From Caballeronia zhejiangensis (lineage in GTDB: Bacteria > Pseudomonadota > Gammaproteobacteria > Burkholderiales > Burkholderiaceae), in assembly GCF_000698575.1 (NCBI RefSeq), contig NZ_JFHD01000010.1:62001-126000 (forward strand): DNA of 64,000 nucleotides. The letters run 5' to 3'. The notes under the pieces are model-generated. The model was not told the DNA's origin and made no database searches. It worked only from the letters and a program-made list of their open reading frames with translations. The position numbers were made by a program, and so were the translations under genes. Positions 1 to 8,130 of the stretch are shown here, piece by piece; position 1 is the stretch's first letter; the number at the start of each line of letters is the position of its first letter.

Positions 1-134
1 TTCTTCAAGCGTGGTCGAGTGGGGCGGCGCTGCATGTGAGAGACCGAGGAAAACCCTTACTCCAAGGGGCTTTGGAGTCACTCGCCGCATAGCCACCGAC
101 GCAGAATACAAAGCCATATATTTGTTCCGATTGC

Positions 135-145
135 TCTAGGACAAT
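135..145 (+). promoter_or_regulatory. Candidate EnuR operator upstream of enuR
   Basis: The motif CTAGGACAATT lies 63 bases before the enuR start. The same TAGGACAAT core recurs twice just before eutB (1612 and 1635). MocR regulators typically bind direct repeats in the promoters they control, so autoregulation is a reasonable inference. Only one clear copy is seen here, so the site could be a half-site. Confidence 0.45.
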
Positions 146-207
146 TATTTTCGCGCGCGCTTTTGGGCCACTATTGCGCATGGAACCAGGCATGCGAGGA
201 ACAGCAA

Positions 208-1605
208 GTGAATGAAAGATGGCGCGACGCCGTGCGTACCGTGCAGGGCGTGCAGTCGAAGTACAAGCGGCTCGTCAAGGCGATGGCCGCCGATATAGAA
301 AGCGGCGCGCTCGCATCGGGCGAACGGTTGCCGCCGCAACGCGAAGTCGCCGCCGATCTCGCGATCAGCGTGCAGACCGTCACCAATGCCTACAAGGAAC
401 TCGAACGGCAAGGGCTGATTCGATGCGAGGTCGGACGCGGGAGCTTCGTCAGCGCGCGCGTGACCGAAACGATGTCCAATTACATGCTCGACACCGCCGA
501 GCGCTCGGTCGTCGATTTCTCGATCGCGCGCATCGTGCATACGCCCGAGCATGACGCGATGTGGCGCAAGGTCTGCGCGACGCTTTCGACCATCGACGAT
601 CAGCCGTGGATACGCGCGTTCCGGCCGATTGCGGGCTTCGACAGTCATCGACAGGCGGGCGTCGAATGGCTCGCTTCGCTCAACATGCCCGCGAAGGTCG
701 AGACGCTGCTCGTCACCAACGGCGTCGCGCATAGCATCTTCCTTGCGCTGGCGAGCATCGTCGGGCCGGGCGATACGGTGCTGTGCGAAAGCCTCACCGA
801 TCACGGCGTAATCGGATCGGCGAACGTGTTGGGGTTTACGCTCAAAGGTCTTGAGATCGACGAGCACGGCATTCGCCCCGAGCACTTCGAGGAAGTCTGC
901 GACAGCGAACGCGTGAGCGCGCTCGTCTGCACGCCGACGCTGAACAATCCCACGGTCGCGATGATGCCCGACTCGCGCCGCCGCGCGATTGCGCGCATCG
1001 CGGAACGCTATGGCGTCTATGTGATCGAGGACGATGTCTATGGCGCGTTGCCCGCGAAAACGCAGACGCCTATCGCGAGCCTCATTCCGGAACTCGCTTT
1101 CTACTGCACGAGCATGACCAAGTCCGTATTGAGCGGCTTGCGCACGGGCTTCATGACGGTGCCGCGGCGTCTTGCGTTGCGTGCGGAAAGCGTGCTGCGC
1201 GTCAGTTGCTGGATGGCGACGTCGCCCATCGCGGAGGTCACCGCGCGCTGGATCACGGATGGCACCGCGCAACGTCTCGTGGAGATTCAGCGCGAGCGGC
1301 TCGCGGCACGCCAGGGCGTCGTGCGCGAAGTGCTCGGCGAATACGTGCTCGGCAGTCATCCGAACGCGCTTTCGGTATGGCTGCGTGTGCCCGACGAATG
1401 GGAAGCGGAGCGCATCACGCGTGAATTGCGCAATCGCAATATCGCCGTGACGTCGCCGGATCCGTTTCTCGTGCGCGGCGCGGACCGGCCCAATGCGGTG
1501 CGGCTATGCGTGGGCGCGGAAGTCGGCGAAAGCACGTTTCGCAGCGCGGTCGAAACGATGCGCGAAGTCTTCGGTCAGTACCCGCATGTGCATGACTTCA
1601 ACTAA
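208..1605 (+). CDS. enuR: MocR/GntR-type regulator of ectoine catabolism, EnuR-like
   Basis: 465-residue fusion of an N-terminal GntR winged helix (about residues 25-90) to a class I aminotransferase fold. The PLP-binding lysine is in SMTKSVLSG (about K305), close to the position known for EnuR of Ruegeria. In that family PLP-bound regulator senses ectoine-derived diaminobutyrate compounds and represses the catabolic genes. GTG at 208 is chosen because GAGGAA precedes it by about 8 bases; an in-frame upstream start at 163 lacks this. It heads the eut/doe genes and is transcribed in the same direction. Function is assigned from the gene order plus family; the ligand is not shown by the sequence. 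Confidence 0.9.
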   Translation: MNERWRDAVRTVQGVQSKYKRLVKAMAADIESGALASGERLPPQREVAADLAISVQTVTNAYKELERQGLIRCEVGRGSFVSARVTETMSNYMLDTAERSVVDFSIARIVHTPEHDAMWRKVCATLSTIDDQPWIRAFRPIAGFDSHRQAGVEWLASLNMPAKVETLLVTNGVAHSIFLALASIVGPGDTVLCESLTDHGVIGSANVLGFTLKGLEIDEHGIRPEHFEEVCDSERVSALVCTPTLNNPTVAMMPDSRRRAIARIAERYGVYVIEDDVYGALPAKTQTPIASLIPELAFYCTSMTKSVLSGLRTGFMTVPRRLALRAESVLRVSCWMATSPIAEVTARWITDGTAQRLVEIQRERLAARQGVVREVLGEYVLGSHPNALSVWLRVPDEWEAERITRELRNRNIAVTSPDPFLVRGADRPNAVRLCVGAEVGESTFRSAVETMREVFGQYPHVHDFN

Positions 1606-1610
1606 ATGAA

Positions 1611-1643
1611 CTAGGACAATCGAAAACGATTTTTTAGGACATT
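1611..1643 (+). promoter_or_regulatory. Direct-repeat operator, candidate EnuR binding site
   Basis: Two copies of the motif, CTAGGACAAT at 1611-1620 and TTAGGACATT at 1634-1643, are spaced 23 bases start to start (about two helical turns) between enuR and eutB. A third copy precedes enuR. The tandem arrangement is what MocR dimers are known to recognise. The site abuts the eutB start and probably overlaps its promoter, which suits repression. Confidence 0.55.
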
Positions 1644-1685
1644 AGACTGAGTTGCATGGTTAGCTCAAACGCAATTCAGCCGCAC

Positions 1686-2651
1686 ATGTCCGCACTCACG
1701 CTCGCCGATGTCTACCGCGCCCGCCAGCGCATCGAAGGCCGCGCGCTCGTCACGCCGCTGGTTCATTCGCTGTCGCTCTCGCGCATCGCGGGCGTGCCCG
1801 TTCATCTGAAGCTCGAAACGCTGCAACCTACGGGCAGCTTCAAACTGCGCGGCGCGACCAATGCGCTCGCACAGATCGCGGAGCAAGGCTGCAAGCGTGT
1901 CGTCACCGCATCGACGGGCAATCATGGCCGCGCGGTTGCACACGCGGCACGCGCGCTCGGCATCGAAGCAGCAGTGTGCATGTCGTCGCTCGTGCCGAAG
2001 AACAAGGTCGATGCGGTGGCCGCGCTCGGCGCGCGTGTCGTCATCGTCGGCAAGAGTCAGGACGATGCACAGGTCGAAGCGCAACGTCTCGTGCGCCAAG
2101 AAGGCTATGCATTCGTGCCGCCCTTCGACGACGAACGCGTGATCGCGGGGCAAGCCACCATCGGCCTTGAAATTCTCGAAGCGCTGCCCGATGCGGCGAG
2201 CATCGTCGTGCCCTTGTCGGGCGGCGGCTTATTCAGCGGCGTCGCGTTCGCGGCGAAAAGCATTCGTGCCGACGTGAAGATGATCGGCGTGTCGATGGAA
2301 CGCGGCGCTGCGATGCATGCGAGTCTCGCGGCAGGCAAGCCGGTGTTCGTCGATGAACTCGAAACACTCGCCGATTCGCTCGGCGGCGGCATCGGCCTCG
2401 ATAACAGACATACGTTCGCGATGACGCGCGATCTCATCGACGATGTCGTGCTGCTCGATGAAGTGTCGATCGCGCGCGGCATCGTGCACGCGTATCGCGA
2501 AGAGCGGCTCGTTGTAGAAGGCGCGGCGGCGGTCGGCATCGCGGCTTTGCTCGACGGCGCGATTGGAGCCGCGAACGGACCGATCGTCATCGTCGTGAGC
2601 GGCAGCAACATCGATATCGCAACGCATCGTCGACTCATCGGAGCGGCCTGA
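1686..2651 (+). CDS. eutB: Hydroxyectoine utilization dehydratase EutB (PLP-dependent)
   Basis: 321-residue fold-type II PLP enzyme of the threonine/serine dehydratase family. The Schiff-base lysine is in TGSFKLRGA (about K53) and the glycine-rich phosphate loop is SGGGLFSG. In hydroxyectoine users EutB is thought to remove the hydroxyl group of a hydrolysed hydroxyectoine intermediate together with EutC. I chose ATG 1686 (MSALTLADVY) because the in-frame ATG at 1656 lies only 13 bases after the operator repeats and leaves no leader; the longer form cannot be excluded. Followed after 4 bases by eutC. Confidence 0.85.
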   Translation: MSALTLADVYRARQRIEGRALVTPLVHSLSLSRIAGVPVHLKLETLQPTGSFKLRGATNALAQIAEQGCKRVVTASTGNHGRAVAHAARALGIEAAVCMSSLVPKNKVDAVAALGARVVIVGKSQDDAQVEAQRLVRQEGYAFVPPFDDERVIAGQATIGLEILEALPDAASIVVPLSGGGLFSGVAFAAKSIRADVKMIGVSMERGAAMHASLAAGKPVFVDELETLADSLGGGIGLDNRHTFAMTRDLIDDVVLLDEVSIARGIVHAYREERLVVEGAAAVGIAALLDGAIGAANGPIVIVVSGSNIDIATHRRLIGAA

Positions 2652-2655
2652 ACCC

Positions 2656-3660
2656 ATGTCCAACATCGATACCTCCACCGTGCTGCTCGGGCAGGCGCAA
2701 TTGCGCAAGCTCGTGCCGCTTGACCTCGACGCGATCGAGCAAGTCGAAGCCGCGTTCAAGTCGCTCGCGACCGAAGCCGTCGCAATGCCGCCGATCCTGC
2801 GTCTCGACATTCCCGAGCACGCCGGCGAAGTCGACGTGAAAACCGCTTATTTGCCGCGCTTTCCGAGCTTCGCGATCAAGGTGAGCCCTGGCTTCTTCAA
2901 CAATCCGTCGCTCGGACTTCCGAGCCTCAATGGCCTGATGCTCGTGCTGTCCGCGCGCACCGGTCTCACGGAAGCCGTGTTGCTCGACAACGGTTATCTC
3001 ACCGCCGTGCGTACCGCTGCGGCGGGCGCGGTTGCATCGCGCTGGCTCGCGCGCAAGGATGCGAAGCGCGTCGCGATTATCGGCGCGGGCGAGCAGGCGC
3101 GTCTGCAATTGAAGGCGTTGCGGCTCGTGCGCGACATCGGGCATGTGACCGTATGGGCGCGCGATCCGAAGAGCGCGCAGCAGTTCGCGCGTGACTGCAA
3201 AGACTTGCCATGCGATGTCGCCGACAGCGTGAACCAGGCGTTGAAGCACGCCGATATCGCCATCACGACGACGCCGAGCCGCGAGCCACTGATACACGCA
3301 CGCGATCTGCATCCGGGCTTGCATATCACCGCGATGGGATCGGATGCGGAGCACAAGAATGAAATCGCTCCGGACGTGTTCGCCAAAGCGCGCTATGTGT
3401 GCGACCGCCTTCAGCAAGTGCGCGTGCTCGGCGAGCTGCATCATGCGATCGAAGCGGGCGTGACGGATGCTGATGCATCTTTTGCCGAGCTTGGCGAAGT
3501 CATCGCGCAACAGGCTCAAGGCCGTATGAGCGATGACGAGATCACCGTCTGCGATCTGACCGGCACCGGCGCGCAAGACACCGCGATCGCGACGCTCGCC
3601 ATTCAGCGAGCGCGCGCGGCACAGGCAGGAACCATTTTCCACAACGATGTGACCGCTTGA
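2656..3660 (+). CDS. eutC: Hydroxyectoine utilization protein EutC (ornithine cyclodeaminase family)
   Basis: 334 residues of the ornithine cyclodeaminase/mu-crystallin family. The dinucleotide-binding segment VAIIGAGEQARLQL sits at about residues 136-150, preceded by a conserved YLTAVRTAAAGAVAS segment. Paired with eutB in the known hydroxyectoine pathway, where the two convert the hydroxylated intermediate into one that enters the ectoine branch. An SD-like GGAGCGG lies before the eutB stop and the gap is 4 bases, so translation is probably coupled. The exact reaction is inferred from context. Confidence 0.85.
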   Translation: MSNIDTSTVLLGQAQLRKLVPLDLDAIEQVEAAFKSLATEAVAMPPILRLDIPEHAGEVDVKTAYLPRFPSFAIKVSPGFFNNPSLGLPSLNGLMLVLSARTGLTEAVLLDNGYLTAVRTAAAGAVASRWLARKDAKRVAIIGAGEQARLQLKALRLVRDIGHVTVWARDPKSAQQFARDCKDLPCDVADSVNQALKHADIAITTTPSREPLIHARDLHPGLHITAMGSDAEHKNEIAPDVFAKARYVCDRLQQVRVLGELHHAIEAGVTDADASFAELGEVIAQQAQGRMSDDEITVCDLTGTGAQDTAIATLAIQRARAAQAGTIFHNDVTA

Positions 3661-3671
3661 TAGAGGGGACG

Positions 3672-4898
3672 ATGTCCGAAATCACGCAACAGAAGAAGCT
3701 GGATGAACGAGGGGCGCCCGTGGTACGCCTGCCGTTCGAACGCAGCGAGTACGACGCGCGGATCGCGAAGACACGGCGCGCGATGGAGAAAGCGGGCATC
3801 GATCTGATGATCGTGACCGACCCGACCAACATGGCGTGGCTCACCGGTTACGACGGCTGGTCGTTCTACGTGCATCAATGCGTGCTGCTCGCGATGCACG
3901 GCGATCCGGTCTGGTACGGCCGCGGCCAGGACGCGAACGGCGCGAAGCGCACGGTGTTCATGTCGCACGACGATATCGTCGGCTACCCGGATCACTATGT
4001 GCAGTCGCAGGTGCGCCATCCGATGGATTATCTGTCATCCGAAGTAATTGCCGCGCGTGGCTGGGACACGTTGCGCATCGGCGTGGAGATGGACAACTAT
4101 TACTTCAGCGCGAAGGCGTATGCGTCGCTGACGCAGCATCTGCCGAACGCGAAGTTCGTCGATGCGACCGCGCTCGTCAACTGGCAGCGCGCAGTGAAGT
4201 CGAAGCGCGAGATCGAGTACATGCGCGTCGCGGCGCGCATCGTCGAGAAGATGCATGCGCGCATTCTCGACACGGTCGAGCCGGGCATGAAGAAGAGCGA
4301 TCTCGTCGCGCAGATTTACGAAGCGGGCATCACGGGCGTCGAAGGTTATGGCGGCGACTATCCCGCGATTGTGCCGCTATTGCCGACGGGTTCCGACGCC
4401 GCCGCGCCGCATCTCACATGGGACGACTCGACGTTCACGGCGAATGCGGGCACGTTCTTCGAAATCGCCGGATGCTTCAAGCGCTATCACTGCCCGCTCT
4501 CGCGCACGGTGTATCTCGGCCGCCCGCCGCAGCATTTCATCGAAGGCGAGAAGGCGGTCGTCGAAGGCATCGAGGCGGGTCTCGCGATGGCGAAGCCGGG
4601 CAACAAGACCGAGGACGTCGCCAATGCATTCTTCGCGGTGTTGCGCAAGTTCGGCATCGAGAAGGATAGCCGTTGCGGTTATCCGATCGGCGCGAGCTAT
4701 CCGCCGGACTGGGGCGAGCGCACGATGAGCCTGCGTCCCGGGGACCAGACCGTCCTCGAACCCGGCATGACGTTCCACTTCATGCCGGGGCTGTGGCTCG
4801 ACGACTGGGGCCTCGAAATCACGGAGAGCATCCTGATTACGGACACCGGCGTCGAGACCTTCTGCAACACGCCTCGCAAATTGTTCGTGAAGGAGTAG
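3672..4898 (+). CDS. doeA: Ectoine hydrolase DoeA (M24 peptidase-like fold)
   Basis: 408-residue creatinase/Xaa-Pro-dipeptidase-like protein: creatinase N domain (about 20-160) then an M24 pita-bread domain (about 175-400). DoeA opens the ectoine ring to N-acetyl-2,4-diaminobutyrate. Start ATG 3672 has GAGGGG five bases upstream; a TTG at 3657 in frame is less likely. The segment GYGGDYPAIVPLLPTG is typical of this subfamily. Position between eutC and doeB supports the assignment over a general proline peptidase. Confidence 0.9.
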   Translation: MSEITQQKKLDERGAPVVRLPFERSEYDARIAKTRRAMEKAGIDLMIVTDPTNMAWLTGYDGWSFYVHQCVLLAMHGDPVWYGRGQDANGAKRTVFMSHDDIVGYPDHYVQSQVRHPMDYLSSEVIAARGWDTLRIGVEMDNYYFSAKAYASLTQHLPNAKFVDATALVNWQRAVKSKREIEYMRVAARIVEKMHARILDTVEPGMKKSDLVAQIYEAGITGVEGYGGDYPAIVPLLPTGSDAAAPHLTWDDSTFTANAGTFFEIAGCFKRYHCPLSRTVYLGRPPQHFIEGEKAVVEGIEAGLAMAKPGNKTEDVANAFFAVLRKFGIEKDSRCGYPIGASYPPDWGERTMSLRPGDQTVLEPGMTFHFMPGLWLDDWGLEITESILITDTGVETFCNTPRKLFVKE

Positions 4899-4902
4899 CA
4901 CG

Positions 4903-5925
4903 ATGCGCGCGTCACCGATCAGCCCGACCGTCGACTTCGATGCAGAGGGCGAACAGCACGGCTTTCTGAAGCTGCCGTATTCGCGCAACGATTCCGCGTG
5001 GGGCGCCGTGATGATTCCCGTCACCGTGATCAAGCGCGGCGACGGACCGACCGCGCTGCTCACGGGCGGCAATCACGGCGACGAATACGAAGGGCCGATC
5101 GCGCTGGCGAAGCTCGCATCGACGTTGAAGGCAAGCGACGTGAACGGCCGCGTGATCATCGTGCCGTTCATGAACTATCCGGCGTTTCGCGCGGGTTCGC
5201 GCACTTCGCCGATCGACGCGGGCAATCTGAATCGCAGCTTTCCGGGCAAGCCCGACGGCACGGTGACGGAAAAGATCGCGGATTACTTTCAGCGTCATCT
5301 GTTGCCGCTCGCCGATTACGTGCTCGATATCCACGCGGGCGGCCGCACGCTCGATTTTCTGCCGTTTGCGGCCATTCATGTATTGAACGACGGGACGCAG
5401 CAGTCGCGTTGCGAAGCCGCGATGCGTGCATTCGGCGCGCCGTATTCGATGCGGATGCTCGAACTCGACAGCATCGGTCTGTATGACAGCGCGGCCGAGG
5501 AAGCGGGCAAGGTGTTCGTCTCGACGGAACTGGGCGGTGGCGGTTCGTCGACGGCGAAGAGCGTCGCGGTGGCGGAGCGCGGCGTGTACGGCTTTCTCGC
5601 GTATGCGGGCATCATCGAGAAGGAGGTGGTTCGCGGCGAAGCGCGCACGACGACGTTGCTCGACATGCCGGATGGTTCCTGCTACACGACGAGCGAGCAT
5701 ACGGGCCTGCTCGAAATGTGCCGCGATCTCGGCGACATGGTGAGAGCGGGCGATGTGCTTGCGCGCGTGTATGACGTTACGCGCACGGGCGCGACGCCGG
5801 TTGAATATCGCGCGAAGCGTGACGGACTGCTTGCGGCGCGGCATTTTCCGGGCCTCGTGCAGATGGGCGACACCGTGGCCGTGGTCGCGGATATCGTCGA
5901 ACGCAACATTGCCGTGAGCGTGTAA
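4903..5925 (+). CDS. doeB: N-acetyl-L-2,4-diaminobutyrate deacetylase DoeB
   Basis: 340-residue succinylglutamate desuccinylase/aspartoacylase family zinc enzyme. Zinc ligands are visible as GGNHGDEYEGP (H58, E61) and DIHAGG (H144). DoeB removes the acetyl group to give 2,4-diaminobutyrate. AAGGAG overlaps the end of doeA and the gap is 4 bases, consistent with one transcript. The family match and the fixed doeA-doeB order make this secure. Confidence 0.9.
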   Translation: MRASPISPTVDFDAEGEQHGFLKLPYSRNDSAWGAVMIPVTVIKRGDGPTALLTGGNHGDEYEGPIALAKLASTLKASDVNGRVIIVPFMNYPAFRAGSRTSPIDAGNLNRSFPGKPDGTVTEKIADYFQRHLLPLADYVLDIHAGGRTLDFLPFAAIHVLNDGTQQSRCEAAMRAFGAPYSMRMLELDSIGLYDSAAEEAGKVFVSTELGGGGSSTAKSVAVAERGVYGFLAYAGIIEKEVVRGEARTTTLLDMPDGSCYTTSEHTGLLEMCRDLGDMVRAGDVLARVYDVTRTGATPVEYRAKRDGLLAARHFPGLVQMGDTVAVVADIVERNIAVSV

Positions 5926-5926
5926 G

Positions 5927-6409
5927 TTGATCAAGCTCGACCGCTACGATCTGGCCATTCTGCGCATTCTTGCGCGGGATGGCCGCATAACGAAATCGCG
6001 CCTTGCGGAAGAGGTCAATTTGTCGATCTCGCCCGCGTGGGAGCGTGTGAAGAAACTCGAAGACAGCGGGCTTATCAAGGGCTATCGCGCGGATATCGAC
6101 TGGACGGCTGCTTTCAAGGGCAGCCGTATTGTCGTTGAGGTGACGCTTTCGCGTCATACCGCGCAAGATATGCGGCGCTTCGAGGAGCGCGTCGCGGCGG
6201 CTTCCGAGATCGTGCAGTGTTATGCCACCGGCGGCGGCGTGGATTACGTGCTGCACGTCGTGTCGCGGGATATCGATCACTATCAGCGGTTCATCGATTC
6301 TTTGCTCGTCGAAGAGTTGGGTATCGAGCGGTACTTCACTTATATCGTTACGAAAGTCGTGAAGAATAGTACGGAAGGGCCGCCGGATTGGGTTGACGAT
6401 GTGGTTTAG
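5927..6409 (+). CDS. doeX: AsnC/Lrp-family regulator DoeX
   Basis: 160-residue AsnC/Lrp protein: N-terminal helix-turn-helix (about 5-60, LAILRILARDGRITKSRLAEE) and a C-terminal ligand-binding RAM/ACT-like domain (about 70-150). It begins with TTG one base after the doeB stop, so expression is coupled to the operon. DoeX is known from Halomonas and other ectoine users as a second regulator of the cluster. Ligand not deducible here. Confidence 0.85.
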   Translation: MIKLDRYDLAILRILARDGRITKSRLAEEVNLSISPAWERVKKLEDSGLIKGYRADIDWTAAFKGSRIVVEVTLSRHTAQDMRRFEERVAAASEIVQCYATGGGVDYVLHVVSRDIDHYQRFIDSLLVEELGIERYFTYIVTKVVKNSTEGPPDWVDDVV

Positions 6410-6604
6410 TTATTTTTTGGTTGCCGGATCCCGTATTTGTGTCGGCTCGGGGAAGCCCAAAAAAAACGCAAAAAGAAGCACAGAAAAAACAGAAAAAACA
6501 CCAACCGCCCGAGGGCAATAACAAAAAACTCCATCGCGGCAACGCTCTTAAAGTGGACCCATCGAACCATGCAAATCAAGCACGCTTTGAGCAAGGAGAC
6601 GAAC
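6410..6604. promoter_or_regulatory. Intergenic region with A-tracts before doeC
   Basis: The 195-base gap is unusual in an otherwise tightly packed cluster. Runs of 5-8 adenines occur at 6459-6466, 6470-6474, 6484-6489, 6493-6498 and 6533-6538, several about one helical turn apart, which would bend DNA. It ends in AAGGAGA at 6592-6598, the ribosome binding site of doeC. A separate promoter for doeCD is plausible but no clear -35/-10 pair was found. Confidence 0.35.
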
Positions 6605-8083
6605 ATGCTGCTGGGCCATCCCGTTCTATTCAAATCCCTCTGTTATGTCGACGGCCGCTGGATTCACAGCGACAGCGCCGCATCGATTGCAGTAACCAAT
6701 CCCGCCGATCAGAACGTCATCGGCCATGTCCCGATGCTCGATCAGGCGCAAATCGTCGCCACCATCGATGCCGCCGATCGCGCATTCCAGTCATGGCGCT
6801 GGATGCCGCAGCGAAAGCGCAGTGCGCTGCTCCTGCGCTGGCATGAACTCATCATGCGTCATCAATCGGACCTTGCCGGCATTTTGTCGCTCGAGCAAGG
6901 CAAGCCGCTCGCGGAATCCAAAGGCGAAATCACCTATGCGGCGAGCTTCGTCGAATGGTTCGCGAACGAAGCGAAACGCCTGGCGGGCCGCACCATTCCG
7001 ACGCATATCGATGGCGCGCATCTCGGCACCGTGATGGAACCGGTCGGCGTCGCGGCATTGATCACGCCGTGGAATTTCCCCGTCGCGATGATCACGCGCA
7101 AGGCCGCCGCCGCGATTGCCGCGGGCTGCACCGTCGTCGTGAAGCCCGCGCATGAAACGCCGTTCTCCGCGATCGCACTCGCACAACTCGCCGAAGAAGC
7201 AGGCTTTCCGCCGGGCGTGTTCAACGTCGTGATCGGCGAGCCACAAATGGCGATGGAAACGCTCGTCAGCGATACGCGCGTGCGCGCCGTGAGCTTCACG
7301 GGGTCGACGCGCGTCGGCGGTCTCGTTGCGAAGACGGCAGCGCAGGCGGGCATCAAGAAGCTCGCATTGGAACTGGGCGGCAACGCGCCTTTCATCGTGA
7401 CGGAAGACGCGGACCTGGAACAGGCCGTGCGCGTTGCAGTGGGCGCGAAGTTTCAAACCTCGGGGCAGGATTGCTGCGCTGCGAACCGCATTCTCGTCGC
7501 GCGTCCGCTTTATGAACGGTTCGTCGAACGCTACACGCAAGCGGTGAAAGCGCTGAAAGTAGGGACGGCCTTCGAAGCAGATGTCGATGTCGGTCCGCTC
7601 ATGCATCAGGCCGCATTCGATGCGACCGTCGCTCGTGTCGAGGATGCAAAGGCGCAAGGCGCGCGCATCACCGTCGGCGGCAAAGCTCATGCGCTCGGTG
7701 GCTGGTTTTATGAACCGACCGTCGTCGCCGATGCCAGACCGGGCATGCGTATCTACGACGAAGAGAACTTCGCGCCGATCTCCGCGATCTCGCCGTTCGA
7801 TACGCTCGACGAAGCCGTGACGCGCGCCAACGACACCGAATACGGCCTCGCCGCCTACGTCTGTGCGACGCGCATCGACACGATCTTCCAGCTCGTGCGC
7901 CGACTCGATTTCGCGATGGTGTCGGTCAACGGCGTGAAGTTCACCGGCGCGCCGATTCCGTTCGGCGGCATGAAGGCATCGGGCCTCGGACGCGAAGGCG
8001 GCGCGGAAGGCTTCGAGCCCTTCGTCGAAACGAAATACTTTTGCCTCGGCAATCTCGGCCTGCCGCTCACGAGCGCGGCCTGA
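6605..8083 (+). CDS. doeC: Aspartate-semialdehyde dehydrogenase-type ALDH, DoeC
   Basis: 492-residue NAD(P)-dependent aldehyde dehydrogenase of the succinate-semialdehyde dehydrogenase type. The general base glutamate is in LELGGNAP (about E256) and the nucleophile in GQDCCAANR (about C290, followed by a second cysteine). In the ectoine pathway DoeC oxidises aspartate semialdehyde to aspartate. ATG 6605 is preceded by AAGGAGACGAAC; reading upstream from 6437 gives low-complexity lysine-rich sequence and is rejected. Followed by doeD after 47 bases. Confidence 0.85.
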   Translation: MLLGHPVLFKSLCYVDGRWIHSDSAASIAVTNPADQNVIGHVPMLDQAQIVATIDAADRAFQSWRWMPQRKRSALLLRWHELIMRHQSDLAGILSLEQGKPLAESKGEITYAASFVEWFANEAKRLAGRTIPTHIDGAHLGTVMEPVGVAALITPWNFPVAMITRKAAAAIAAGCTVVVKPAHETPFSAIALAQLAEEAGFPPGVFNVVIGEPQMAMETLVSDTRVRAVSFTGSTRVGGLVAKTAAQAGIKKLALELGGNAPFIVTEDADLEQAVRVAVGAKFQTSGQDCCAANRILVARPLYERFVERYTQAVKALKVGTAFEADVDVGPLMHQAAFDATVARVEDAKAQGARITVGGKAHALGGWFYEPTVVADARPGMRIYDEENFAPISAISPFDTLDEAVTRANDTEYGLAAYVCATRIDTIFQLVRRLDFAMVSVNGVKFTGAPIPFGGMKASGLGREGGAEGFEPFVETKYFCLGNLGLPLTSAA

Positions 8084-8130
8084 AGACCTATCCTCAGAGA
8101 CACGCAGTACCGCATATCAAGGAGAAGCAC

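Noticed and set aside
145..1359. 404-codon minus-strand frame opposite enuR
   Set aside because: Antisense to a well-matched regulator; Arg/Ala/Asp composition typical of a shadow.
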